Shown piece after piece: positions 1-8,205 of a stretch of DNA of 12,828 nt. The DNA is from Dunaliella salina (lineage: Eukaryota > Chlorophyta > Chlorophyceae > Chlamydomonadales > Dunaliellaceae), in contig MU069648.1 in the NCBI GenBank assembly GCA_002284615.2, forward strand, positions 329,608 to 342,435, given 5' to 3'. Every line of letters begins with the position of its first letter. The first letter of the stretch is position 1. The notes under the pieces are model-generated. The model saw only the letters and a list, made by a program, of their open reading frames with translations. It did no database searches and was not told where the DNA came from. The translations under genes were made by a program, and so were the position numbers.

Positions 1-31
1 CACACACACACACACATACACACACACACAA
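1..31. repeat. (CA)n microsatellite at left edge
   Basis: CA dinucleotides run from the first base with one T interruption at position 17. The window may start inside a longer tract. The opposite edge of the window carries (TG)n, its reverse complement. Confidence 0.97.
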
Positions 32-908
32 TCCAATGCATGGTTTTGAAGGTTTGCTGAACAATACTTCCCAGAGCACCGCTTCCCTGACCACCGCTTC
101 TCGCAACCCGCAAGGGACCTCCTCCACACCTTTGGAAGAGGCCAGCACAGGCCCTGGAACCACGCGGTACCACACAAGAAAATGTACAAGGAACCACAAC
201 CCAAAAGTGCCCCAATGACGCTGACAATAATCCTCGGATAACCTCCAGCAATGGACATGATATGAATCCCACCCAAGCTGTCCCACTAAATCCTCTGTCT
301 CAGTGCACCCAAAGCCCAGGAGATGAGCCACCTAGCAAAAAGACGCAATCTAAACACAAACAAGCAACCATGACAATAACAGGAGCAAACTCCTTGTTGC
401 ATAACATAATTCAAAACAACCTACTGCTCCCCACACAGGAAAAAACAACAAGAAACCACAGAGATCCCATACTCTGCCACCACACCTACACAAACACATA
501 ATATAACACCAATGATACCCCTCTGCTACCTGGGAACATTCGCATCCACCCTCTCCATTGGGAAAAGAGCTGCACTTGCCAACCCTACCTTCGAAGGTAG
601 GGAATTCCCCGACACTCAACCAAACAACCCTGATACCTCAAACAGATGTGACCCACAGCCTCTGTCCCCCCCAACGAGCCGCCCAAGTTCCTGTAACCCA
701 TTGGATATCTGCCAAACAAGATCCAATCCTTTGGCCTCACAACACCAAGGCGGCAACCCACCCTTCACTCGCCATCAAACAAGCTCACCTTCCATGCCTC
801 TCACCATTGCTCACACTTTCTCTAGCCAAGACACAATATACAGCCAGCATAAAACAAAGAGGAGAAAGCTTCTCTGCATAAATATAAATCTTTCCGTCCC
901 TAGTATCT
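32..908 (+). other. Element 1, degenerate 5' region with P/T/N-rich frames, no domain recognised
   Basis: About 880 bases contain three overlapping plus-strand open stretches (36-218, 262-501, 512-931) rich in Pro, Thr, Asn, Gln and Ser, with no single frame crossing the region. In element 4 a similar length of low-complexity Pro/His/Asn-rich coding remnant separates the reverse-transcriptase remnant from the conserved W-x-YKQN segment. This stretch therefore most likely corresponds to that disordered region. That reading rests on position and composition; only faint sequence similarity is visible. I see no reverse-transcriptase motif, no promoter and no RNA gene here. Confidence 0.45.
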
Positions 909-1621
909 CTCCACTGGGCCAAATGGCCTGACACAGAGCTCTGGCACTACAAGCAAAATAGACTGAACAAATTAGCAAAGCAAACGAATCCCCTAGATGC
1001 AATTAATTAATACCGTTTACAACTACAACCTAAATCATATCACACGTATCAGTCCCTGGAGAATTTTTACAGCCAAGAAAAGGGACAGGAACAACGACCT
1101 TCCTTTGCAACTGAAACAGTGCCTAAACCACTATGTGTCCATGACCATGGGAAAATGGGCCCTCCCAATGTCCAAGCGCGCTGGGATCACACCTGCCAAT
1201 ACCAAACCTGCCGCTCAAGCTGAGGTTGAATGTGCTTGCTGTAAGATCTGCAATTACATCGGCAGCAAAGAGCCAGTGAACTCTGAGTCCCCCTACCCTG
1301 ACATGTACATCTGTGATGTCTGCCACCGAACCTACCATTGGTCTTGGATAAAGGAGCTCGGATGCTACTCTGATGCACTAAGACAGAATAAAGACAATAA
1401 CAATTATTGGGCCTGCTCTAATTGTACGCCTCTCAGCAAAGATGAAAAAATAAAAAGAGAATCAAGCTCCTCCAGAGATGAACTTGTACGAATTGGTTGG
1501 AAGCCAAGCTGGGAACCAGAAGAAGCTAAACCCCTCCATTCCGGCTGCTGACTTTGAGCCACACAACCTTGAAAAGCAGGAATTTAAAAACCTAGAATAG
1601 ACAAACACATGGGAACAGAAA
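909..1621 (+). pseudogene. Element 1 YKQN region plus PHD finger, disabled
   Basis: One frame from 909 encodes LWHYKQNRL and then NPLDAIN, and hits TAA at 1008-1010. A frame starting at 997 carries on the homology with element 3 (ITRIS, TAKKRDR, ALPM.KRAG) to 1551. The frame switch lies in the repeated AATTAATTAA. Downstream is a C4HC3 PHD-type zinc finger, counted in the 997 frame as C82-C85, C106-C109, H114 and C140-C143. The residue expected to be Cys after HW.. is Trp117 (TGG), so one zinc ligand is missing. Compared with element 3, roughly 60 bases are deleted near 1530, shifting the frame. The DFE..NLEKQ segment then continues to a TAG at 1598-1600 that element 3 shares. PHD fingers usually bind histone tails; a role in choosing chromatin targets is inference. 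Sequence homology with element 3 stops at about 1621, where the minus-strand insertions begin. Confidence 0.8.
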
Positions 1622-1646
1622 GAAAAGAAAAGGAAAGAAAAGAAAA
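1621..1646 (-). repeat. Pyrimidine tail of inserted element (TTTTC-type on the minus strand)
   Basis: The plus strand reads AGAAAAGAAAAGGAAAG and so on, which is an irregular TTTTC/TTTCT repeat in the sense direction of the minus-strand copy. It directly follows the conserved terminal motif GCGTAGAC. The adjacent copy has an equivalent tail at 2266-2283, which supports a true element tail rather than host microsatellite. Confidence 0.7.
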
Positions 1647-1703
1647 GTCTACGCAAGCCAAAGGCCGCGTGCATTAAGGGAAGAACCCCTTACAAAAGTT
1701 AGA

Positions 1704-1720
1704 GGCCTCACCAGGAGGCC
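1704..1720 (-). other. 3' UTR stem-loop, copy 1
   Basis: GGCCTC and GAGGCC form a perfect 6-bp inverted repeat around a 5-base loop. The same structure is present in the second copy at 2340-2356. It lies between the stop codon and the tail, so it could be part of the RNA recognised by the element's reverse transcriptase; that role is inference. Confidence 0.5.
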
Positions 1721-1769
1721 CTCCACCTAAACTAGACAAAACTAGCCTAGGAAAGAGCAAGAGACAGAA

Positions 1770-2267
1770 CTAATGGGGATTTGGAGGATTGCTAGCCATG
1801 CCCCTGAGCGCTCGGACTCTCCTTCTTCCATCCTCAGCCACCGCCGCGCGCCCAGCAAACCCCCTCCCAGATGACCTCTGAAAGCAAAGTGCATGTCTAG
1901 TGTTAATGATGGTGGATAATCTCTGAATGGCATGGTCCCTGAGCTTGGATGCTAGTGATTTGGCTTTCTGTTTGGTTAGACCCAGATTTATGAGAGGTGT
2001 AATTGTTAGCTCATTGTAGATGGCATGGTCCCTGAGCTTGGATGCTAGTGATTTGGCTTTCTGTTTGGTTAGACCCAGATTTATGAGAGGTGTAATTGTT
2101 AGCTCATTGTAGATCGTGCCACCCACACCAATTAAGATGGTATGCAAAGTCACTTTGTTATTCCTGTTTGGGTTTCTTATGCTGCGTGTTTTAAGTCTAG
2201 TTATGGTGTGGGAATGTTGAATTCGTGCACGTTCTAAAGTGATGAAGGGATTTGTGTCAGGGCAGAA
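1770..2267 (-). pseudogene. PD-(D/E)XK nuclease C-terminal half, single open frame
   Basis: One uninterrupted minus-strand frame runs from FCPDT at 2267 to TAG at 1770-1772. It contains RIQHSHTITRLK, VTLHTILIGVGGTIYNEL and a Lys/Leu/Ser-rich helix region, and ends in GMASNPPNPH. In the longer copy this segment directly follows VELK, the catalytic core of a PD-(D/E)XK nuclease. This piece is therefore the C-terminal lobe without its catalytic residues. A 31-residue block is exactly duplicated in frame by the 93-base tandem repeat. The start is a truncation point, so no initiator codon exists. The terminal TAG corresponds to CAG in the other two copies of this protein end (2406-2408 and 12138-12140), so it may be a mutation rather than the original stop. 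Confidence 0.75.
1927..2112 (-). repeat. 93-bp perfect tandem duplication, two units
   Basis: Unit 1 is 1927-2019 and unit 2 is 2020-2112, each beginning ATGGCATGGTCCCTGAGCTT and ending CTCATTGTAG. The two units look identical base for base. The sister copy at 2565-2660 has only one unit. The length is divisible by three, so the frame is preserved. Confidence 0.95.
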
Positions 2268-2283
2268 AAAAAAGAAAAGAAAC
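2266..2283 (-). repeat. Pyrimidine tail of the longer inserted copy
   Basis: AAAAAAAAGAAAAGAAAC on the plus strand is a TTTCTTTTC-type tail in the element's sense direction. It abuts the conserved terminal motif GCGTAGAC (starting at 2284 on the plus strand). It is also the point where the shorter copy begins, so the two copies are joined at this tail. Confidence 0.65.
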
Positions 2284-2339
2284 GTCTACGCAAGCCGAAG
2301 GCCGCATGCATTAAGGGAAGAACCCTAACAAAAGTTAGA

Positions 2340-2356
2340 GGCCTCACCAGGAGGCC
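2340..2356 (-). other. 3' UTR stem-loop, copy 2
   Basis: This is the same GGCCTC / GAGGCC 6-bp stem with 5-base loop as at 1704-1720, although nearby bases differ between the copies. No selection test can be made from two such close copies. Confidence 0.5.
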
Positions 2357-2405
2357 CTACACCTAAACTAGACAAAACTAGCCTAGGAGAGAGCAAGAGA
2401 CAGAA

Positions 2406-3446
2406 CTGATGGGGATTTGGAGGATTGCTAGCCATGCCCCTGAGCGCTCGGACTCTCCTTCTTCCATCCTCAGCCGCCGCCGCGCGCCCAGCAAACCCCC
2501 TCCCAGATGCCCTCTGAAAGCAAAGTGCATGTCTAGTGTTAATGATGGTGGATAATCTTTGGATGGCATGGTCCCTGAGCTTGGATGCTAGTGATTTGGC
2601 TTTCTGTTTGGTTAGACCCAGATTTATGAGAGGCGAAATTGTTAGCTCATTGTAAATCATGCCACCCACACCAATTAAGATGGNATGCAAAGTCACTTTG
2701 TTGTCCCTGTTTGGGTTTCTTAAGCTGCGTGTTTTAAGTCTAGTTATGGTGTGGGAATGTTGAGTCCGTGCACGTTCCAGAGTGATGAAGGGATTGTGTC
2801 AGGGCAGAATTTAAGTTCGACAAGGTGAATATCTCTATCATTTGGGGGGATTTTGGTAGGATCTAGGTGGGCTTGTCTGCCTGGGATGGGGCGCACAAAA
2901 AGAGCNTCAGGGCGGCTTTGGTGCCGAGCAGGTGAGGCAATGTCATTTGGGAAAACCCAATCTGGAATAGCTCGAGAGGTGTTTTCAGGGATTTGTATGC
3001 CTTGATCTAGAAGTCTGTCATGATTGCAGCCATCCATGCTAATGAGGGATGAGCCATACCGGCCTTTACTCAGGGCTTCTACACAGAGACTAAAGGTTGC
3101 ATGGTGTCTGTTGGTGTGCATCCCACTCATTGTTGGGTTGGTACACCTGAGCAGAACGTGATTGATGCTGTCCGTATTTGCACAGAGTGGGCATCTAACA
3201 GAACTGGAAAAATTGAAGTTGGAGGCATGACTCTGTGTGTACAGTGTATCCGTTCGATACTTCATAAGGTTTATTTGCTGTTTAAGGGTTATCTTTGGGC
3301 TTTTCCAGAAGAAGTTGCTGATCTCCTTGTTTGCAAGTTGAGGGGCTGGGTTGTAAACTTCAGTGTTGGCATTGGCGGTAGGTGGTGTGGCATCGTTAAG
3401 CTTCTGCCATCTCTGGTAGTGGTATCCAGAGGTGTCAGCAGCCAAG
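2406..3446 (-). pseudogene. Zinc knuckle plus PD-(D/E)XK nuclease segment, frameshifted
   Basis: Reading down the minus strand, a CPLC-x8-H-x4-C zinc knuckle (3193 to 3151: CPLC, then HVLLRC) follows RNase H, as in many non-LTR retroelements. About 90 residues later comes RP[D/E]ALFVRP, where the codon is GAN because base 2906 is ambiguous. About 25-30 residues further is HLVELKFC, with E at 2816-2818 and K at 2810-2812. This PD...ExK spacing and the following QHSHTI and VTLH.ILIGVGG match the restriction-like nuclease of retroelements. Such a nuclease would nick target DNA to prime reverse transcription; that function is inferred from the family. One base is missing near 2785 relative to the shorter copy, which shifts the frame after FCPDT. 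At 2406-2408 the terminal TAG of the shorter copy is CAG, extending the frame to 2325. Confidence 0.75.
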
Positions 3447-4725
3447 CTTGTGTTTCTTGTGCATGTGTGTTTCAAGTTTGTCGCTCAGGTTGGTGAGATA
3501 GTGCATCGGAAGCGTGTGGTAGCGGTGCATGCCATCATTTTGTGTGGAAGAGGTCTTCAATGAAAGCCAATAGAAATTGTGGAAAGGGTCCCTGGCATCT
3601 GGAAGTGCAATGTCTATGGCGTGAGAGAGGGCTGCGGTACGAGCGCAAGCGTCGGCCCCTTCATTTCCTATGATGCCAGAGTGGGCTTTGACTTTGTAAA
3701 AATGGATAGGGTGAGGGGAGTGTACCAATATGGTTGATATTGCATGAATGAGCTCTGCATGTAGGTGATACCTCATGCGCATCAAATTCAGGGTTTGATT
3801 AGAAATCTGAAAAAGGCATGATGCACTATCAGTGGCAATCTCAGTTTGCTCGTGTTGGAGTGCCACAAGGATACCCACAAGTTCTGCTCTGGTGATGGTA
3901 TTGGTTGGTCCATGGCCATTGGGTTTTATGTGCAGTTGTAAGTGTTGGGGGGGTGCAGCAGTGTCACTACCTGGTTTGTAAACACCTGAACCAGAAAGGG
4001 GTGGGGAGTCGTCATCTTTGTGTTTAATCACACTGCCATCAGTGTAGGTGATTTCCCTCCAGTCCTTGACTTTAGGTGTGAACATCTTTTTGAAGTTGGC
4101 AGGGGTGAATTCTGCCCTTTCCTGAGGGCACTTGTGTGAGCAGCAATGGGTGTCAGGGGGGAGTGATTGGAATTTCTGTTTCCAAGTATTTGATGCTAGG
4201 TGTTGGTGGGTACGCAGCGGCGTGACAGTATTTGGAAAATCCAAAGGTAGCCAACAAGCTTCTGGTGTAACTTGCTTCACATCTTGCTGGAGGGATTGAA
4301 ACCAGTCTTTGTTTGCGGTATCTATTATTTCTCTGGCGTTAGGGTTCCACACAACAATGAGTTGCATAGGATCGGAAGGTGGGGTAAAATTGGTGATGGT
4401 ATCAAACCAGTGTTGTGGTGCTTGGAATTGAATTTCCCTTGCAGGCAATTTGGCAAGAACTTTTGCAGTATCTGGGTATTGGCTCAGCCAGCTCATATAC
4501 GCGTTACAGCTGAAGCCTCTCCAGTGGGGCAGGAGCATGAAAGTGGCAACTGGATCTGTGGAATGGAGGGAGGAGTGCACCGCGTGGCGTAGGAGTTTAA
4601 ACATCATTTCATCATCGTGTGGAGGATGGCAGAAGGAGAAGCCAGTGTAGCACACAGAGAGGGCGTCTTTGTGCGCCCCGAAGACCTGGTCTCGGTAGTT
4701 TGTGCTGAAATTATGTGTTGTAGGC
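3447..4725 (-). pseudogene. PCIF1-like methyltransferase-like domain fused to RNase H
   Basis: The longest open frame in the window (434 codons, 4739-3435) covers two domains. Residues about 11-165 carry DQVFGA, GFSFCHPPHDDEMM, VATFMLLPHW, a QAPQHWF segment and LIVVWN. Their order and spacing fit the PCIF1-like branch of adenine N6-methyltransferases, in which NPPF is the catalytic motif and an LP.W strand follows. Here the motif is C37-H38-P39-P40, so the catalytic Asn is replaced and activity is doubtful. Residues about 225-370 form a type I RNase H with TDGS (D234), RAEL (E286), ATDS (D304), H.GI.GNE and D363. All four DEDD acidic residues are present. RNase H would remove the RNA strand during reverse transcription. 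The frame is broken at both ends: homology passes to other frames near 4720 and 3445. No reverse transcriptase lies between the two domains. Confidence 0.8.
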
Positions 4726-5489
4726 ATTTTCAAAATCAAGAGGGCTGGAAAACCTCTCCGCTGAGACCAAGCACCATATATGCAGGGCTGATCGGATGTG
4801 GGAAGGAGTAATAAACATGTTTGAATTGAAAACCTTTTTGCTCTGGGCCAAAAGATTTTTCTGTTGAGCCTTTTGGCGTGAGAGCAGACTCATGATTTCA
4901 GATGCTGAATCCTGGACAGGGGGCTGAATGGTGGCATGGATGCCTGCTCTTTTGGCTGCTTTGTAGGCTTCGAGCAGGGTTGTGGTCCTTTCTATAGTGA
5001 GCATGCCCATGCATTTACCATTGGCATTGTAGATACAGGCGCATTCAGAGATGGTTACCTCTGGCATTTGTGTTGGCATGGCAACCTCACCAGTTGTGTC
5101 CAAGTGAAGAGTTTCCTTCATGAAGTCAACACTTCTAATGATAGTTTCACATTGCCATGTTGGCATGATATCCGTCTGGGGATTGGTAGGTTGGAAGTCA
5201 AAGGTGACAATCTTGCAAATTGTGCAGCCGGTGGTTGAGAGCCATGGAGATTCAGATAGGCTCTGAGGATTGCCTTCAAAGCCTTGGTTGACAAGATTGT
5301 CCAGGTCTATTTCAATGGCCAAGGGGTCTTCCATTTCCTCTGGTCCTTTCTTTGCGTCTAAGGCTAGCACATGAGCATCCAGGTCTGGATGTTTTCGTAG
5401 CATCTCTTCAGCTTCCCATTTAGGATGCCAATCTACACAGATCATTTCACAGTCCTCAGAGGAGTTGATCCTTTCCATTTTTTGGGAGT
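4715..5489 (-). pseudogene. Post-PHD linker of the inserted element
   Basis: A minus-strand frame matches element 4 across ERIN.SEDCEMI, HPKW, HPDLDA, DLDNLVNQGF.GN, LSTTGC.ICK, TFDFQPTNP, CACIY.ANGKC.GML, KRAGIHATIQPP, LLSRQKAQQK and SAERFS.PL.F. The cysteines in STTGC.IC and ECAC could suggest a small metal-binding fold, but I recognise no family. The open frame extends 5' to 5736, yet above about 5489 it is antisense to element 1 and is a shadow, because element 4 homology ends at TTTTTGGGAG. A frameshift near 4720 separates it from the methyltransferase part. The TYNTYFST sequence in element 4 shows how the two parts were once joined. Confidence 0.7.
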
Positions 5490-5495
5490 GGAAAC

Positions 5496-6432
5496 AAAAG
5501 TTAGACACGGAACTCCGCAACAAGGACACCTTTGACATGAATCCCACAAACCCCCAAGCAGACATTAATGGGAATGGTCGCTGTGAATTCTGGATAACAA
5601 CAGTTGGCCTCATAAGGCCAAAGCCCAATGATACAACAGATTCCCACCCCAGAGCAGATACTATCCACCCCCCTTCCGTGCCATCAATACCACCTCTGGT
5701 GTCACCAGAAGTCAACTCCCAGAAAGTTGCATGCATTTACGGCACTGACGTTACCATAAATGCAAAGGTATGCTAACCCTAGGGCACGTCAATATCCTCC
5801 GCACCGCATTTGACAGAGCCAAACATGACGGGAACCACGACACAATCCAAGCTCCTCCCCAAAGCTTTGCCTCTGAGCTGGTGGGTCTTTTCTCACGCTC
5901 AATCCTCAGCAACAAAATGTAACAAAGTAAAAAAGATTAAGGATTCATGCATGCACATCCCACCATGGGCCCTAGTAACCCAGGAAAAATTGCTTCTTCT
6001 CTGGATTACAACCCCAGCCACCTCTACTACTGGAGTGAACATCCCCGAGACGGGGTATTTGGAGCAATCCATAACAGCCTATTTATGACCTCAGCAAGTC
6101 TCAAATACACCAACCTCCCCTCCTGGGTCAGCCAGGAAATTGTCCTCCCATGCCACTCCTGGAACCTACAAATAATGGTTGTTTGGAACAACGCTGCAAG
6201 AACCTGCCTGAATGAGAACAACTCAAATTGGCTCATAGGCCTGCAACGAGACATCTGTGAGGCTAGATGGCTGCAAAGAAATATTAGCAATGACCCAGTC
6301 GTTAATCCCAGGCACCCAGAAACTGGTTTCGATAAATTTAAAAGCTACCCTTTGCCCATCAACAAACCCTTCAGAGCACCATTCATATCCAACAAATCCT
6401 TTCGCCACTCACCTCATCTAGTCCAAATCTGA
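5496..6432 (+). pseudogene. Element 1 linker and methyltransferase-like domain, core deleted
   Basis: The linker (frame of 5496-5776) matches element 3 almost throughout, including LIRPKPNDTT and KVACIYGTD, and aligns with CACIY.ANGKC of the minus subfamily. It ends at TAA/TAG after NAKV, and the homology (MLTLGH, DTIQAPPQ, FASELVGLFSR) continues in the -1 frame. Element 3 has the same frameshift. The methyltransferase part is in a third frame from about 5975: YWSEHPRDGVFGAIHNSL jumps straight to LPSWVSQE and IMVVWNNAAR. About 240 bases that encode the catalytic motif and the LP.W strand in element 3 (about 8835-9080) are missing. This copy therefore cannot encode an active methyltransferase fold. 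Confidence 0.7.
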
Positions 6433-6461
6433 TGCGCAAAATGCAAAACTGGAAAGAGTGA

Positions 6462-7196
6462 GCATACAAGGACGGCAGCTGTCACAGACACCATGGAAAA
6501 CAGGTGATTGGTGCAGGGGTCTACCACCCCGCTAGTGACAGCGCCAACCTTGTCCAGCCGAATGGAATAGGAATCACTCAAACCCTCACAAGAGCTGAAT
6601 TGGCGGCAATAGCAGCTGCCATTCTCCTAGGCTATAGTTGCATTGCCACTGATAGCCTTTCTTCACTGGAGCAAAATCAGAAAGCAAATACTGTACCCAG
6701 AACTTCATCGCCAGCATGTCCACGGCCACATCCTCAAAATAATCATACAGATCAAAAATGACTCACCGTACCCCATTCATTTCTTCAAGGTTACATCTCA
6801 CACTGGAATTGCCGGCAATGAATGCGCAGATACCATTGCCAAGCATCAAACCATCCAAAATAGCGACACCCTTGCAGACATAACCTTTTCTTGTGCAAAG
6901 GCAATCCTTTTCATGACACCACTTGGCTTGCCTATGAGGAAGCTTCCTGCACTCGTGCAAATTCTTCCAGATGCCCTACCCCACCAGCCGTGAAGCTTAA
7001 ACACTTCCCCAACCTTCATGATGCTCTACAGAAACACATGCACTCAAAACACAAACTAAGGAAGGCCAACATCAACACAGGATACTACTCCTTCTACCAA
7101 AGTCTACTCCCCAACATCCACAAAAATATCAGTAACGCATTCTGGACCATGTCAACACTCTCTTTCAAAATGATGCAAAAAAATCTTTAAATACCG
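6462..7196 (+). pseudogene. Element 1 RNase H, frameshifted but with catalytic residues kept
   Basis: The first half is in the frame of 6462: KDGS with D at 6471, GAGVYHP, TRAEL with E at 6597, and ATDS with D at 6651. Soon after, the homology moves to the frame of 6643: PIHFFKVTSHTGIAGNECAD, with the last Asp at 6829. These are the four DEDD positions of a type I RNase H, matching the minus-strand copy residue by residue (PIHFYKVKAHSGIIGNEGAD). A deletion between 6660 and 6690 causes the frame change. A spacer follows with a third frame, HMHSKHKL and NISNAFW, which matches HMHKKHKL and EISNFFW in the inserted copy. The latter part is open to 7190. Confidence 0.75.
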
Positions 7197-7512
7197 AGCA
7201 GGTATCCTCTTCAATCAAAAACACGCAGTGCGCTTCAAAATTTCCACCAACCTACATTGCCCCCTCTGAGAAACTTGACAGTGCCCACCACATCCTATCA
7301 GAATGTAGAAATTCAACCTTGTCCAGTATGGTCACTGAGCGACACAATATTGCCAGCAGAATCCTCCTAAAAACTTTTAGCAAAGGCCCCCTTGGGGCAG
7401 GTATTGCCTCCATGGACATTGGCAGAACAGACCGTCTTGCTTTACAAGCCCTACAGACCCCAGAACACACAACTAATAAAATCCTCCCTAAATATATTTT
7501 CCTCTCCGCTTC
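7197..7512 (+). pseudogene. Element 1 zinc-knuckle region, broken
   Basis: Around 7256-7310 the frame reads HCPL followed by TGA, where the inserted copy has CPLC. The second cysteine codon has thus become a stop, and after a one-base shift LDSAHHILSEC gives the remaining His and Cys. Next comes LSSMVTERHN, FSKG, ASMD, DRL and PEHT...ILPKYIF, which aligns with the segment between knuckle and nuclease in the minus copy (MSGMHTNRHH, LSKG, ISMD, DRL, PENT...AIPDWVF). The nuclease domain is absent: from about 7513 the sequence matches the YKQN/PLDAIN region of another copy. Confidence 0.65.
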
Positions 7513-8205
7513 CCTGACAAAGATGGGAATCCTAGACGACCCCCTAGACGCAATCAATACTATTTACAGCGACGACCTAAATGGTATCACACATATCAGT
7601 GATTGGAGGATCATTACAGCCAAGAAAAGGGACAGGAAAAACGACCCTCCTTTGCAACAGAAACAGTACCTAACCCACTGTGCGCCCATGGCCGTAGAAA
7701 AATAGTCCCTCCCAATGTTCAAGCGCGCTGGGTTCACACCTGCCACTCAATTGAGCTTGCAAGCTGAGGTTGAATGTGCTTGCTGTGAGATCTGCAATTA
7801 CAACGGCGGCAAAGAGTCCATAAACTCTGAGCCGCCCCACCTTGACATGTACATCTGCGATGTCGCCACCGAACCTATTATTGGTCTTGCATGAAGGAGT
7901 TTGGATGCTTCTCTGGTGCACAAAGACAGGATATAGACAACAGCACTTATTGGGCCTGCCCTGCATGCACACCTCTCAGCTAAGATGAGAAATTAGAAAG
8001 GGAATCGAACTCTTTCAACTATGAATCAGTACGCATTGATTGGGAGTCAAGCTGGGAACCTGAAGACGTCAGGGAAGCCTGGCCCAATTTTCAACAATGC
8101 ATCCTTCAATTTGAGGCCTGCAAAGATGAACCAGACCTTTCCACTCCAGCTACTGATTTTGAGCTATACAACCTTGAAAAGCAGGGATTTGAAAACCTAA
8201 AATAG
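7513..8205 (+). pseudogene. Element 3 YKQN-end region and PHD finger, disabled
   Basis: The frame encodes PLDAINTIY, ITHISDWRI and TAKKRDRKND, then TAG at 7703-7705 where element 1 has Trp (TGG). It continues in the same frame through LPMFKRAG and CCEIC to MYICDV. One base is missing at about 7863, after which RTYYWSC, YWACPAC and TPLS follow in another frame. The PHD ligands are all present except the histidine: HW in the other copies is YW here. A TAA at about 7980 stands for a Lys codon. The segment ends at TAG 8203-8205 after NLEKQGFENLK, the same stop as in element 1. Confidence 0.75.

Larger units (their letters stand above)
1622..2267 (-). mobile_element. Short 5'-truncated retroelement copy (3' end only)
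   Basis: Read on the minus strand, this copy starts inside the nuclease domain at the FCPDT sequence (2267) and continues through the protein end at 1770, a 3' UTR of about 123 bases, and the pyrimidine tail. It matches the 3' end of the neighbouring copy (2268-2800) nearly base for base, differing by scattered substitutions, a one-base indel and a 93-base internal duplication. Abrupt 5' truncation with a complete 3' end and simple-repeat tail is the usual result of target-primed reverse transcription. It lies exactly head to tail with the larger copy, so either one inserted at the tail of the other or a tandem duplication later diverged. Confidence 0.8.
2268..5489 (-). mobile_element. Longer 5'-truncated retroelement copy inserted in element 1
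   Basis: In its own 5' to 3' order this minus-strand copy carries a post-PHD linker, a PCIF1-like methyltransferase-like domain, RNase H, a zinc knuckle, a PD-(D/E)XK nuclease, a 3' UTR and a tail. It begins just after the point where element 4 of the same subfamily still encodes its PHD finger (SQK.ERIN.SED), so the PHD and everything 5' of it were lost by truncation. Element 1 sequence stops at about 1621 on one side and resumes at about 5490 on the other, so this copy and the shorter one sit inside element 1. At least three frameshifts (near 2780, 3445 and 4720) make it inactive. Confidence 0.8.
5490..7512 (+). mobile_element. Element 1 resumed: linker to zinc knuckle, 3'-truncated
   Basis: Homology with element 3 restarts here at TAGACAC.GAACTCCGCAAC, which in uninterrupted element 3 directly follows the bases where the left part of element 1 stops (ACATGGGAACAGAAA). 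The two parts are therefore one element split by the insertions. It carries linker, methyltransferase-like, RNase H and broken zinc-knuckle parts. It ends before the nuclease domain, at about 7512, where a new 5' region of the same subfamily begins. Confidence 0.75.

Noticed and set aside
5490..5736. Minus-strand extension of the linker frame above 5489
   Set aside because: Homology to element 4 ends at about 5489 and the plus strand of this stretch matches element 3, so the extension is antisense shadow.
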